A DNA stretch of 64,000 nucleotides from Pseudomonas fluorescens (GCF_000802965.1 NZ_JSAK01000023.1:1-64000); one strand, 5' to 3'. Positions 8,558-18,414 are shown, counted from the stretch's first letter. Notes: generated by a model not told the origin, from the letters alone. Numbers and translations are program-made.

Positions 8558-10356
8558 ACGCCATTGCCGGGATCGAATCCCGCTCTACTGTGCAGGCGAC
8601 GCAGGTTTTGCAGGTTCGCGATTTGCGGGTCGAGTTACCGGGCCAAATCGATGTGCTGTCCGGGGTGACCTTCAGCCTTGAACGCGGAGAAATTCTGGGG
8701 TTGGTCGGCGAGTCCGGTTCCGGCAAGACCACCCTGGCCACCGCCTTGCTCGCCCATGCCCGAAGGGGCGCGCGGATCGTCGGCGGTCAGGTCGAGGTGT
8801 CCGGTCAATCATTGCTGACCCTGGCCGGCGAAGACCTGCGTCGAGCCCGGGGCAGCCTGATCGGCTATGTGGCCCAGGACCCGGCGACCGCGCTGAATCC
8901 GGCGCTGCGTATCGGCAGTTTGCTGCGGGAAACCCTTAGCGTTCACCAGATTGAACTCGATCGCACGGCGCAACAGCAGCGCATCGTCGAGACCTTGCGG
9001 GATGTCGGTTTGCCCGATAACGCGGCTTTTTTGCAGCGATTCCCCCATCAGCTGTCCGGCGGGCAGCAGCAACGGGTGATGCTGGCGCTGGCCTTTGTCT
9101 TGCGCCCGGCATTGATCGTCCTCGATGAGCCGACGACTGCACTGGATGTGACCACCCAGGCGCACATCCTGGCGACGTTGCGCCGGTTGTGCAAAAGCCT
9201 GGGCGTGGCGGCGGTGTATGTGTCCCATGATTTGGCGGTGATCAAGGATCTGGTGGACCGGGTGATGGTGATGTATGCCGGGCGTATCGTCGAAGTCGCA
9301 GAGCGTGAAGTGCTGTTCCATCGGCCGTCTCATCCTTACACCCGCGGCTTGCTGGCGGCGATTCCCGATGTGGCGCAACGCAGGGATTTACTGGCGATTC
9401 CGGGGCACGCACCGGCACCGGGGCAGCGACCACAGGGATGTGCCTTCGCACCTCGGTGTTCCCGTCGTGTTGCGGCGTGTTCGGTGGTTGAGCCGCAGTT
9501 GCAGGATTTATTTTCACAGCAGCGGGTGGCGTGTCTGGCTCCGCATCTTCAGGCCTTGGAATTGGTCGGCCAAAGCGCTCTGGCGCCAGTCATCGAGGCG
9601 TTAGAGCGCACGCCGCTGCTGGAGATCAAGGACTTGAACGTGGCCTATGACCGTCAGGTGCTGTTCGATGTGTCGCTGCGTGTGGCGGCTGGAGAATGCC
9701 TGGCGCTGGTGGGTGAGTCCGGCTCCGGCAAGACCAGCCTGGCCCGTGCCATTGCCGGGCTGGGAGAAAACGCCGAGGGCGAAGTGCATTACGCCGGCGA
9801 GTTGTTGAGCCTGTCGGCGCGTCGACGTGACGGGGCGCAACGGCATCAGATCCAGTACATCTTCCAGAACCCGTACCGGGCGCTGAACCCGCGGCAAACG
9901 GTTTATCAGACCTTAAGTGCGCCGCTGGAGCATTTCTTCGGTATCAAGGGTGCAGCCGCTCGGGAACGTGTGTATGCAGTGCTCAAGCGGGTTTCGCTGC
10001 CGGCCTCGGTGGCGGATCAGTATCCCCACAGCTTGTCCGGGGGCGAGCGTCAACGCGTGGCGATTGCGCGGGCGTTGGTTTGTGAGCCGAAGCTTCTGAT
10101 CTGCGACGAAATCACCTCGGCGCTGGACGTGTCGGTACAGGCATCGATCCTGGCGCTGTTGCGGCAATTGCAAGGGGAAGGGCTGACGCTGCTATTCGTC
10201 ACCCACGACCTGGGCGTGGTGCGCGCCATTGCCGACCGGGTGTTGGTGCTGAAATTGGGCCGTGTGGTGGAGCAGGGGCGGGTGGATGCCGTGCTGGACC
10301 AGCCGCAGGCTGCATACACACGGTCGTTGCTGGAGAATTCGCCGACGTTGCGTTGA
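8554..10356 (+). CDS. Fused double ABC ATPase (DppD-DppF/GsiA-like)
   Basis: This 600-residue protein carries two complete ATPase domains in one chain, as in the glutathione importer GsiA. Each half has a Walker A (GESGSGKTT and GESGSGKTS) and a signature motif (LSGGQQQRV and LSGGERQRV), with Walker B segments LIVLDEPTT and LLICDEIT. The first half ends in the oligopeptide-transporter C-terminal extension with GCAFAPRC. It energises the permease pair at 6640-8557. A strong terminator-like hairpin follows 45 bases downstream. Confidence 0.9.
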   Translation: MNAIAGIESRSTVQATQVLQVRDLRVELPGQIDVLSGVTFSLERGEILGLVGESGSGKTTLATALLAHARRGARIVGGQVEVSGQSLLTLAGEDLRRARGSLIGYVAQDPATALNPALRIGSLLRETLSVHQIELDRTAQQQRIVETLRDVGLPDNAAFLQRFPHQLSGGQQQRVMLALAFVLRPALIVLDEPTTALDVTTQAHILATLRRLCKSLGVAAVYVSHDLAVIKDLVDRVMVMYAGRIVEVAEREVLFHRPSHPYTRGLLAAIPDVAQRRDLLAIPGHAPAPGQRPQGCAFAPRCSRRVAACSVVEPQLQDLFSQQRVACLAPHLQALELVGQSALAPVIEALERTPLLEIKDLNVAYDRQVLFDVSLRVAAGECLALVGESGSGKTSLARAIAGLGENAEGEVHYAGELLSLSARRRDGAQRHQIQYIFQNPYRALNPRQTVYQTLSAPLEHFFGIKGAAARERVYAVLKRVSLPASVADQYPHSLSGGERQRVAIARALVCEPKLLICDEITSALDVSVQASILALLRQLQGEGLTLLFVTHDLGVVRAIADRVLVLKLGRVVEQGRVDAVLDQPQAAYTRSLLENSPTLR

Positions 10357-10400
10357 CGTCGACCTGCGAAGCTCCGACCAAGCAACAGCAAGATCAAAAG

Positions 10401-10474
10401 ATCGCAGCCTTCGGCAGCTCCTACAGGGGAATACGGTCACCTGTAGGAGCTGCCGAAGGCTGCGATTTTTTATT
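10401..10474. terminator. Perfect 26-bp inverted repeat with T-tract
   Basis: Arms at 10401-10426 and 10441-10466 are exact reverse complements (core GCAGCCTTCGGCAGCTCCTAC) with a 14-base loop. TTTTTATTT follows on the plus strand. It lies between two convergent operons and probably stops transcription, better on the plus strand. The arm sequence resembles another dispersed Pseudomonas repeat class. Confidence 0.8.
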
Positions 10475-10499
10475 TGCCTGCCCCATCGACGGGCGTGCC

Positions 10500-11585
10500 T
10501 TACGCCACCCGCGCCTTGCGACGACGCGCTTCTTCGCGCACGGCGGGGATGATCCAGCGGCCATAATCCACGGTGTCGTAGAGCGGGTCGTAGCCACGGT
10601 TGAGGAAGGTGGTTACGCCCAGATCGACGTAGTCGAGCAAGGCCTGGGCCACGGTTTCCGGGGTGCCGACCAGGGCGGTGGTGTCGCCGTAGGCGCCAAC
10701 GGCGGTGGCGGTGGGCATCCAGAGTGCACGGTCGTGGCGATCACCCAGGGCTGCGGCGGCAAGCAAGCGTTCCGAGCCGGTGCCCTTGATGCGTTTTTGC
10801 CAGGGGCTGCCTGCCGCAAATTGCGGGTTGGCCTTGATCTGATCAAGAATCTGCTGCGCTCGTTGCCACGCCAATTCCTCGGTCGCGCCCAGAATCAAAC
10901 GCACGGACAGACTGACGCGCGGCGCCTCGACACCTGCCGCGCTGGCAGCCGAGCGCAATTTGCCGATCTGTTCGGCCACGCCGCTTAACGGCTCACCCCA
11001 CAAGGCATACAGGTCGGCGTGTTTCACCGCGATCTGGTAGGCAATATCCGAAGACCCGCCGAAGGAAATCGGAATGTGCGGCTGCTGCAACGGTTTGACC
11101 GGCGAGAAGGCACCCTTGATGTTGAAGTATTTCCCTTCGAAGTCGAAAGGCTCCTCGGCGGTCCAGGTTCGGCGGACGATTTCCAGGTATTCATCGGTAC
11201 GTTTGTAGCGCTCGGTCTTGTCCAGCAGGAAGTCGCCTTCCTGAGGTTCGGCGGTGATCCCGGTGATGGCGTGCAGGCGAATCCGCCCGCCGCCGGTGGT
11301 GTGATCGAGCGTCGCGAACGCCCGGGCCGCGACTGTCGGGGCGGTGAGGCCCGGGCGGTGGGCGATCATGAACCCCAGGCGCTCGGTGTGCGCGGCGGCG
11401 TAGGCGGCGATCTGCAAACTGTCGGCGCTGCCCGGGCCGCTGGCGATCAGCACCCGGTCGAAGCCGGCATGCTCATGGGCGCGGGCGTGGTGGCGGATAA
11501 AATCCAGATCGAAATCCGGGCTGCGTATGCCTCGGGTCTCGGACCACTGGCGAGGGAAAATCATGCCGACAAATTCAATGGACAT
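10500..11585 (-). CDS. LLM-class flavin-dependent monooxygenase (SsuD/MsuD-like)
   Basis: This 361-residue luciferase-like protein has SsuD-branch features: FARQW-like N-terminal FPRQWSETRG, the segment GGGRIRLHAITG near residue 105, and ISFGGSSDIAYQIAVKHADLY in the middle. It would need FMNH2 from a separate reductase. It is the last gene of the minus-strand sulfur operon, 29 bases after the TonB receptor stop. It is one of three SsuD-type enzymes in the island, and each presumably handles a different sulfonate or a different step. Confidence 0.85.
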   Translation of the reverse strand: MSIEFVGMIFPRQWSETRGIRSPDFDLDFIRHHARAHEHAGFDRVLIASGPGSADSLQIAAYAAAHTERLGFMIAHRPGLTAPTVAARAFATLDHTTGGGRIRLHAITGITAEPQEGDFLLDKTERYKRTDEYLEIVRRTWTAEEPFDFEGKYFNIKGAFSPVKPLQQPHIPISFGGSSDIAYQIAVKHADLYALWGEPLSGVAEQIGKLRSAASAAGVEAPRVSLSVRLILGATEELAWQRAQQILDQIKANPQFAAGSPWQKRIKGTGSERLLAAAALGDRHDRALWMPTATAVGAYGDTTALVGTPETVAQALLDYVDLGVTTFLNRGYDPLYDTVDYGRWIIPAVREEARRRKARVA

Positions 11586-11614
11586 GGGAACACTCCTGAT
11601 GGTGATAGGCGGTT

Positions 11615-14197
11615 TTAGAATTGGTAATCCACTTGGGCCAGCACGGTGCGGCCGGGCATGGGTTGCAGGAAGGTGTTGGTGGAACCGGCCAGACCGCTGA
11701 CGAAGTTCAATTCATCGGTCAGGTTGAGCACGCGCAAAGTGGTGCTCCAGTGCGGCTGGCGGTAGTACACAGCGAGGTCGAGGTTGTATTCGTCGGGGAC
11801 TTTCACGGTCTTGCTCAGGTTCAGGTACCAACTGCTGGTCCACCAGCCGGACAGCTCGGCACCAAAGCCTGAATCGAAGCGATAGTCGAAGTATCCGCTG
11901 GCGGTGTATTCGGGAATCTGTACCGCGTCGAACCGCCCGGACGGCCGCTGATTGAGGCTGTTGTTGTCGCCGAACACGGTGCCGTTATCGGGAATGAACC
12001 CCGCCGAAGCAAAACCGGCCTGGGAGGCAAATTCGTTGTAGGCGGTAAGTTTCGAAAGGTTCAACGCCGTGCGCAGGTGATCGTCTGGCTGGTAGCGAAT
12101 GGTCGACTCCACGCCCTTGATCACCAGTCGCGCAATGTTGTTGTTGCTGTCGGGTGACTGATCCCGCTCTTGCTTGAATGCGGCCAGGGTCATGAACAGT
12201 TCGTTGGGCACCGCTTCGACTTTCAATCCCACTTCGTGCAGCACGCTGAGGCTTTCGAACGCTAGCGGGTTGAGCAGGTTGGCACCGGCGCCACTGCCCC
12301 AGCCCAGTCCGTTGGAGAAGAACCCGGTGTTGACCGCCAGTGAGCGATCGAAGGTGTAGTACAGCGTGCTGTTTTCGGTGGGCTTCACGTACGGACTGAC
12401 CTGAAAGGCAAACAGTCGGTAGTTGTCACTGTCCTTGCGCGGGTTGCCGCCGGCGAGCACGAACGGGTTTTCGATTTCGGCGTCGATCCAGCTGCGGCTG
12501 GCGCCGATGTTCAGGCCCACTCGCTCACCGAACCGCAGGTTGTGCTGGGTGAACAACGTGCGCGTGGTCCAGGTACTTTCAGCGGTGTAAGGCGCGACGG
12601 ATTCGGCGTACAGCCCGTGGCCGGCCGGGTACATGGCCGGTAGGTTCAGCCAACCGTAGTAGTTGGAAAATTGCGGCACACCGGGCTGGCCGATCCAGGC
12701 ACCGTTGCCGCCCGCCGGATTGGAACCGGTCAGCCCCAGCAGATCTCCCGGATTCTTGCCCGACGGATTCTGCGTCAGGTCATAGGCGTTGATGGTCGAG
12801 CCGAAATTGTTGTTGGCGGCGATCGACTGGTTGAACTCACGGCGGTAGATCACCCCGGTATTGCTGTCATCACGCAAGGTCAAGCCGCCCAGCTGCGCTT
12901 CGTTGCGCGAGCGGAACTCGAAGCGGTTGTCGAAAATATTGTCCTTGGACTGCACCTGGAACGAGCCGACGGCGTCGGTCATGTCCCGCGAACGCTGGTA
13001 AAACGTGTTGTTGGCCAAGGTGATGGTCGGGGTCAGGTCGGCTTCTGCGCGCAGTTGCGTGGTGAAGCGCCGCGAGGTGTTTTCATCCTCGTCGCGCTGA
13101 CCGGTTTGCGAGGACAGGGAGGTCAGGCCGTTGCCGGCGAGCGAGGGGTCATACACCCAGCCACGCAGGCTGCCCGGGTTGGTTCGGGTGTTAGGGGAGG
13201 CCGACTGGAAACTGCCATCGACCACGCTGTATTGGCCCTGAGCGTTACGTTGGCGTTTGACCCATCCCAGGGTCGGCGCATCCGCGGCCCCGGACGCGAG
13301 TACCGGCGACCACAGGGTGTTGCCGTTCTGAATAATCGGAGTGGCCCGCCCGGCGTAGTATTTGCCGCTGTCCACCAACTCCTGGTTGGCGCGGTTCCAG
13401 CCGTGAGTGATGTTGTAGTCGTAGTAGTCGTCGTAACTGGCATTCCAGTCCACGCGCACGTTGTCATTACGCCAGGCAAGGGCGCCGTAGAACGCGTCGA
13501 AGTTGTTGTCGACGTTGTCGTAGTAATCCTCCTGGCGCTGCTTGGTAATGCTGATTCGGTAGGCCAGGTTGTCACTCAGCGGGCCGGTGTTGTCGACGCT
13601 GAATTTGCTGGAGTCGCGGGATTCACCGTCCGGTACCCAAGTGCCCAACTCACCGCTGAGTCGGGTTTTGAATTCACTGAAGTTGGGTTTCTTGCTCAGG
13701 TAATTGACGTAACCGCCACTGCCGGACACTGAGCCATAGGTCACCGAGGACGGGCCGGCGACGATGTCCGCGCCTTCATAGGCGTTGAAGTTGGCCGGGT
13801 GCCGCACGCCGTAAGCGCGCTGGCCGTCCTGGAACACTTCAGAACCCTGGGCGCGGAATTGCGGTGCGATCCCGGCGTTCTGACCGCCGCCACGGGTGAT
13901 GCCCGGGGCGTATTTGACCAGGTCGTCGGCGCTGCGGATCGGGTCGTTGGCCAGTTGTTCGGCGTTGACCTGGGTGATCGAGCGCGGGGTGTCGATCACC
14001 TTGGTTTCGATGCCGCCGTAGATCGACGACTCCGGGCGGGTGGGCAGGGCGTCATCGTCCGGATCGCTGGCGCTGGCCTGAACGGTGACGGTTTGCAGTT
14101 GAGTGTCGGCGGCGAAGGTTGGTAGCGAAAATGCCGACACCACCGCCATGGCCAGGGCGGAGCGTTTTACGGGCAAACGAAAGGCGATAGAGGGCAT
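11615..14197 (-). CDS. TonB-dependent outer-membrane receptor
   Basis: This 860-residue protein has a signal peptide (about residues 1-30, ending TFAA), a TonB-box-like stretch, a plug domain (TKVIDTPRSITQVNAEQL onward) and a 22-strand-type barrel ending in aromatic Phe (VDYQF). Sequence style is that of ferrisiderophore receptors, but no siderophore gene or anti-sigma pair is near. The operon around it handles sulfonates, so I infer uptake of a large or scarce organosulfur compound. I chose the ATG at 14197 over a TTG at 14215. Confidence 0.85.
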   Translation of the reverse strand: MPSIAFRLPVKRSALAMAVVSAFSLPTFAADTQLQTVTVQASASDPDDDALPTRPESSIYGGIETKVIDTPRSITQVNAEQLANDPIRSADDLVKYAPGITRGGGQNAGIAPQFRAQGSEVFQDGQRAYGVRHPANFNAYEGADIVAGPSSVTYGSVSGSGGYVNYLSKKPNFSEFKTRLSGELGTWVPDGESRDSSKFSVDNTGPLSDNLAYRISITKQRQEDYYDNVDNNFDAFYGALAWRNDNVRVDWNASYDDYYDYNITHGWNRANQELVDSGKYYAGRATPIIQNGNTLWSPVLASGAADAPTLGWVKRQRNAQGQYSVVDGSFQSASPNTRTNPGSLRGWVYDPSLAGNGLTSLSSQTGQRDEDENTSRRFTTQLRAEADLTPTITLANNTFYQRSRDMTDAVGSFQVQSKDNIFDNRFEFRSRNEAQLGGLTLRDDSNTGVIYRREFNQSIAANNNFGSTINAYDLTQNPSGKNPGDLLGLTGSNPAGGNGAWIGQPGVPQFSNYYGWLNLPAMYPAGHGLYAESVAPYTAESTWTTRTLFTQHNLRFGERVGLNIGASRSWIDAEIENPFVLAGGNPRKDSDNYRLFAFQVSPYVKPTENSTLYYTFDRSLAVNTGFFSNGLGWGSGAGANLLNPLAFESLSVLHEVGLKVEAVPNELFMTLAAFKQERDQSPDSNNNIARLVIKGVESTIRYQPDDHLRTALNLSKLTAYNEFASQAGFASAGFIPDNGTVFGDNNSLNQRPSGRFDAVQIPEYTASGYFDYRFDSGFGAELSGWWTSSWYLNLSKTVKVPDEYNLDLAVYYRQPHWSTTLRVLNLTDELNFVSGLAGSTNTFLQPMPGRTVLAQVDYQF

Positions 14198-14260
14198 AGC
14201 GAATGAGCCTCGCAAAAAAATTATGGGTCGATTGGCGATGCCTGAAACAACGCCATTCCC

Positions 14261-14332
14261 TGTAGGAGCGGGCTTGCTGGCGATGGCGGTGGTGGCCGTT
14301 ATGTCGGCATCGCCAGCAAGCCGGCTCCTACA
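14261..14332. repeat. REP inverted pair
   Basis: Facing REP copies separate the TonB receptor gene from the binding-protein gene upstream of it, inside what looks like one minus-strand operon. Confidence 0.85.
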
Positions 14333-14361
14333 AGTCGGTGGTGTCTGGCCGCGCGCGCGGG

Positions 14362-15948
14362 TCAGGCCGTGTCTTTCAACCAGAGCTTTTCAAAGCGCCA
14401 GGTGCTGAATAGCGATTCCTCGGCCTCCGCGCCGCCTACGCGGTTGGCCACGCTGTCGAGCAGATCGGCGTAACCCCAGATCAACATGCCGCCACGTTCG
14501 TACTGGATCTGCTGGACCTGGTGAACCAGCGCCTTGCGTTTCTCCAGGTCGGGCTGGGCCATGGCGGCCAGTAACAGCTCGCTGAATTGCGGGTCGTTGA
14601 AATGGGTCTTGTTCGACACGGCAAACGGTGCGTCGGTGTGAATCGAGCTGGCCAGGAATGGCGCGCCGATGCTGCCGCCGGTGCTAAGTGTCCAGTCGTT
14701 GCGCAGCGGTCCCTGGAAGGTCGCCAGATCAACCTGCTTGACCTTGAGCGTGATACCGATGCGCTTGGCCTGCTCAGCCAGCACCAGCGCCGATGTAAGC
14801 CCCGGTCCGGGTGTCGTCACCAGTTCCAGTTCAAGGTTTTCGTGCCCGGCTTCCTTGAGCAGTTGTGCCGCACGTTGCGGGTCGTGAGGGCGCGGCCCGA
14901 GCGTGTGGTTAAAGGTTGGATCACTCGGCGCATAGAGGTCGTTGGCCACTCGGCCCTGACCGTTGAGCGCCCGGCGCACGAGCTCTTCGCGGTCGGCCAG
15001 CAGGCGAAACGCCTCCCGCACCCGCGGATCATTGAACGGCGGCTTGTCGAGGTTCATGTCGAACGACAACCAGTTGCCGGTGACCGATTTGAGCACCCTG
15101 AGCCGTGGGTCGCGCTGCAGCACTTCCAGCTGTTCGGTGGGCATCACGTTCGCCATGTCGATTTGCCCGGAACGCAGGGCCGCCAGGCGCGAAACCTGAT
15201 CCTTGAAGTCTATGATCTCCAGCTCGTCGGCGTAGGGTTTACCGTCCTTGTAGTAGTTCTCGAACCGCGTGAACAGCGAGCGCTGGCCGGGGGTGAAGCT
15301 TTTCAGTTTGTAGGGGCCGGCGCCTACCGGGTTGGTCACCGGGTGATAGTCCACTGGCACGATCCCGCCGAAGTTGACCCAGGTTTCCGCCAGCGGCATG
15401 TAGCTGCGGCCTTCACGAAAATTCAGGCGCACGGTGCGTGAGTCGAGCTTGACCAGGTTGTCGCGGTCCACCCAGTGCAGCAACGCAGCGTAAGGCGAGG
15501 CCAGTTGTGGATCGGTGAGGCGGCGGATGGAGAAAATCAGGTCATCGGCATCGATGGTTTTGCCATGGTGAAATTCCAGGTCCGGGCGCAGGCGCAACGT
15601 CCAGCTGCTCGCATCGGCATTCGGCTCGGCGAATTCGGCCAGGGCCAGGCGCGGCTGCATTTGCTCGTCCCATTCCCACAACTTGCTGTAGAGAGCAAAG
15701 CCGCGAACGATGCCGCTGCCAATGGGTTTGTGCGCGTCGAGGTTGCCGCTCTGGTTACCGTCGAGAATGCCCAGGCGCAGACGTCCGCCATACCGCGGTT
15801 GATTGTCGGCAGCGGCACTGGCGATTGGCTTTTCGCTGCTCGGGCCGCAGCCGGCGAGCAAGCCACCGCCGAGCAGCAAACCACCGCCAAGCAGCGCACT
15901 GTGGCCGAGAAAATCCCGGCGGCTGAAGAGTGAGTGATCGTTGCTCAT
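14362..15948 (-). CDS. Second Tat-exported oligopeptide-type binding lipoprotein
   Basis: This 528-residue SBP family 5 protein is a paralogue of the one at 5076-6647. It has a Tat motif (SRRDFLG) and a lipobox (LLAGC), and shares runs such as SGNLDAHKP, LALAEFAEPNADAS and YKLKSF. No permease or ATPase lies in its own operon, so it may deliver a different ligand to the transporter encoded at 6640-10356. It starts only 4 bases after the stop of the monooxygenase gene at 15953-17161, which indicates co-transcription. Confidence 0.88.
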   Translation of the reverse strand: MSNDHSLFSRRDFLGHSALLGGGLLLGGGLLAGCGPSSEKPIASAAADNQPRYGGRLRLGILDGNQSGNLDAHKPIGSGIVRGFALYSKLWEWDEQMQPRLALAEFAEPNADASSWTLRLRPDLEFHHGKTIDADDLIFSIRRLTDPQLASPYAALLHWVDRDNLVKLDSRTVRLNFREGRSYMPLAETWVNFGGIVPVDYHPVTNPVGAGPYKLKSFTPGQRSLFTRFENYYKDGKPYADELEIIDFKDQVSRLAALRSGQIDMANVMPTEQLEVLQRDPRLRVLKSVTGNWLSFDMNLDKPPFNDPRVREAFRLLADREELVRRALNGQGRVANDLYAPSDPTFNHTLGPRPHDPQRAAQLLKEAGHENLELELVTTPGPGLTSALVLAEQAKRIGITLKVKQVDLATFQGPLRNDWTLSTGGSIGAPFLASSIHTDAPFAVSNKTHFNDPQFSELLLAAMAQPDLEKRKALVHQVQQIQYERGGMLIWGYADLLDSVANRVGGAEAEESLFSTWRFEKLWLKDTA

Positions 15949-15952
15949 GGCA

Positions 15953-17161
15953 TCAGGCTCCGGCCGGGCCGTTGGCGGAACGCAGCTCCAGCGGTGCTTG
16001 CGACGGGCGACTCAGTTGCACGCGTTCACTGCGAAAGTGCGGCAGGATGTGCTCGCCCAGGCGGTAGGCTTCTTCCAGGTGCGGGTAGCCGGCGAGGAAG
16101 AACAGATCGATGCCGATGGCGTTGTACTCGCGAATCCGCGCCACGACATTTTCATAACTGCCCACCAGCGCGCAGCCCGGCGGAATGCCGATGTAGCCAA
16201 AACCGGTCCAGACGTTGGGGTGAATGAAAAAGTCGTCGAAGCTTTGGGTTTCGGTTTTTTGCGCGAACCCGGTTTCATAACTGAGTTTGCGCGCAGTGCG
16301 CAGCCCGGCATGGGCCGCCACAGCCTTGACCGCGCCCCGGGCGATACCTTCGTCGAAAAAACGCTTGGCTTCGGTGCGAGCCAGTTCCTCGGTCTCCCGG
16401 GTGATGACATCGATCGACAAACCGAAACGAATGTCCGTGCGCCCGTACTTCAAGGCTCGCTCGCGAATATCGGCAATCAGCGCGGCAATTTCATCCGGAT
16501 GCTCAGCACGCATCAGGTAGAAATCGGCGTGCTTGGCCGCGAACTCCCGGGCCGGGATCGACGAGCCCGCAGTGCAAATCAGCGGCAGCTCGGCCTTTTT
16601 CAACGGCCCGCGCAAACCACCGCCTTCGGCTTTGTAGAATTTGCCGTCGTAGTGGAAGTTCTCGTTGTGCCAATAACCCTTGACCACGTCCATGAACTCG
16701 ATGGCCCGCTCATAGCGATCGTCATGATCGCTGAAGTCACCGACCTGACGCTGAATCGCGTCCGAGCCGCCGTTGATGATGTTCCACACCAGGCGGTTGC
16801 CGGTGGCGCGCTGATAGGTCGCAGCTTGCTGCACGGCGACCCACGGCGTGTAGTGGTAGGGCTGGAACGCGGTGACGAATTTCAGCGTGCGGGTTTCCCG
16901 GGCCAGCAGTGAGCAGACGGTCCAGGGCTCTTCACCTGAAGGCGCGTTGACCATCAGGGCACCGCCAAAACCGTTGATCTCTGCGGCTTTGGCGATCTGC
17001 CCCAGGTAGTCGATGTAGGTGAAGTGGTCACCCACGCTGAACGCCGAGACGGCGCCGGTGCTCGGGCCGCCGCGATGCCAGTCGCCGCGGTTGCGCGGGT
17101 CGCCGGGGAGAAACTGGGTTTCGCCATGGAGGGGTAGGCGGGTGAAAAATTCAATGCTCAT
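15953..17161 (-). CDS. SsuD-type FMNH2-dependent monooxygenase
   Basis: This 402-residue LLM-class protein is of the SsuD/alkanesulfonate type. The region TGNRLVWNIINGGSDAIQ near residue 125 corresponds to the phosphate-contacting loop of the family, and ALVGSYENVVARI is the usual C-terminal segment. It lies 15 bases behind the hydrolase gene in the minus operon. Expected reaction: oxygenation and C-S cleavage of a sulfonate or sulfone using reduced FMN. The exact substrate cannot be told from sequence. Confidence 0.87.
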   Translation of the reverse strand: MSIEFFTRLPLHGETQFLPGDPRNRGDWHRGGPSTGAVSAFSVGDHFTYIDYLGQIAKAAEINGFGGALMVNAPSGEEPWTVCSLLARETRTLKFVTAFQPYHYTPWVAVQQAATYQRATGNRLVWNIINGGSDAIQRQVGDFSDHDDRYERAIEFMDVVKGYWHNENFHYDGKFYKAEGGGLRGPLKKAELPLICTAGSSIPAREFAAKHADFYLMRAEHPDEIAALIADIRERALKYGRTDIRFGLSIDVITRETEELARTEAKRFFDEGIARGAVKAVAAHAGLRTARKLSYETGFAQKTETQSFDDFFIHPNVWTGFGYIGIPPGCALVGSYENVVARIREYNAIGIDLFFLAGYPHLEEAYRLGEHILPHFRSERVQLSRPSQAPLELRSANGPAGA

Positions 17162-17176
17162 GTCGAAGGCTCCGGC

Positions 17177-18400
17177 TCACTGCACGTTAGGGCTGCAGAT
17201 CGGGGTGATCGGCTGGTCGTTGATGACCTTGTGGGCGAAAGGCACCGAATCCTTGAGCGAGGCGTTCACCGTTTCGCTATGCCCCAGCCCTTTGTAGAGA
17301 TGGCCTTCAACCACGGAGCCGGTTTTGCAGGCGTCCTGCATCAGCGCGACCTGGGTCGAGGCTGCCGGGGTTTTGTCCTCGGCGCCGGTACCGATGAAAA
17401 TCGGTTGGGCCAGTTTCAGCGTCGGGTAGGACACTTGTTTTTGCCACGCCGCGAGCTGGTCGCCCTTGTAGTCTTTTTTGGCGTTGGCCGGCGTCAGGCC
17501 GACACCGACCACATCGCTGACCAGCGCCGCCAGGCAACTGGTGCGGGCCTGCTCGAACAGTGGCAATGCCTTGCCGGTGTAGAAGTCCTTGGGGTTGATG
17601 CTCGGGTCGTACTGCTGGGCCGCCAGCAAGGTGTAGAAACCGTAGGCAAGGGAGGCGTCGACTTTGTTGACGTCCTGTTCACCGACGTTTTTCGCACCCA
17701 CGGTGTAGATCACGCCGGTGCCGATGCTGCCTTTGACGCCGAGGTCCGGCGCATAAGTCGGGGCGTAGGCGGCCGAGGCGAAGGCACCTGCGCCGCCTTG
17801 GGACTGACCGACGATCAGCACTTTGTTGGCCAGCCCCGGCACGCCGGAGACTACGGCTTTGGCCGCATCGAGAATGCCGTAGGCGGCCATGCGATTGTTC
17901 AGCAGGGGGTGGCCGCCGGGTACGCCGAGGCCCTGATAGTCGGTGGCGACGATGGCATAGCCTTCGTCCAGCCAGCGGCTGAGGTACTGCACGTCGCGAT
18001 AGGAACGGCCTTGCCAGGACGGCGCGCAAACGTCGGCGACACCGACCGTGCCATGGCCCCAACTCGCGACCGGCCAACCACCTGCAGGCGCCTTGCCTTT
18101 GGGCAAGAAAAGCGTGCCCGAAACCACGATCGGGGTCTTGTTATCGATGCCGTCGGTGGAGGTGTAGAGAATCCGCTGCGCGCTGGCAGCGTTGGGCAGG
18201 CTCAAGGTTTTTTCCAGCGGCTCGCTACGCAGCAGTTTGCCCGGTGTGGACGGGATAACCTCTTGCCAGGTGTAGAACGACGAGACACGACCGTCACCTT
18301 GCCGCGGGTCGGGTTTTGGCGCGTGGGTACCGGCAGCCAAGGCACTCATGGACAGCGCCAGGGCACTCAAACCGAAGACGATTTTTTGCGGCAGTTTCAT
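17177..18400 (-). CDS. Exported alpha/beta hydrolase, secretory-lipase-like
   Basis: This 407-residue alpha/beta hydrolase has a signal peptide (about residues 1-23, ending SALAAG) and the nucleophile elbow GQSQGG. Overall it resembles LIP-type secretory lipases and carboxylesterases. The ATG at 18400 has AGGGA upstream; a longer frame to 18625 would overlap the previous gene deeply and is rejected. An ATG at 18418 overlapping the upstream stop (ATGA) is a second option. In this operon it may release a sulfonate or sulfur acid from an ester before uptake. That role is inferred. Confidence 0.78.
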   Translation of the reverse strand: MKLPQKIVFGLSALALSMSALAAGTHAPKPDPRQGDGRVSSFYTWQEVIPSTPGKLLRSEPLEKTLSLPNAASAQRILYTSTDGIDNKTPIVVSGTLFLPKGKAPAGGWPVASWGHGTVGVADVCAPSWQGRSYRDVQYLSRWLDEGYAIVATDYQGLGVPGGHPLLNNRMAAYGILDAAKAVVSGVPGLANKVLIVGQSQGGAGAFASAAYAPTYAPDLGVKGSIGTGVIYTVGAKNVGEQDVNKVDASLAYGFYTLLAAQQYDPSINPKDFYTGKALPLFEQARTSCLAALVSDVVGVGLTPANAKKDYKGDQLAAWQKQVSYPTLKLAQPIFIGTGAEDKTPAASTQVALMQDACKTGSVVEGHLYKGLGHSETVNASLKDSVPFAHKVINDQPITPICSPNVQ

Positions 18401-18414
18401 CAGGATTTCCCTAT

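Noticed and set aside
12671..13732. 353-residue plus-strand frame
   Set aside because: Shadow of the TonB receptor, Val/Gly-rich with no motif.
11615..14197. Iron-siderophore receptor role
   Set aside because: Not excluded by sequence, but no sigma/anti-sigma pair, siderophore gene or evident Fur box is beside it, and all operon partners are sulfur-related.
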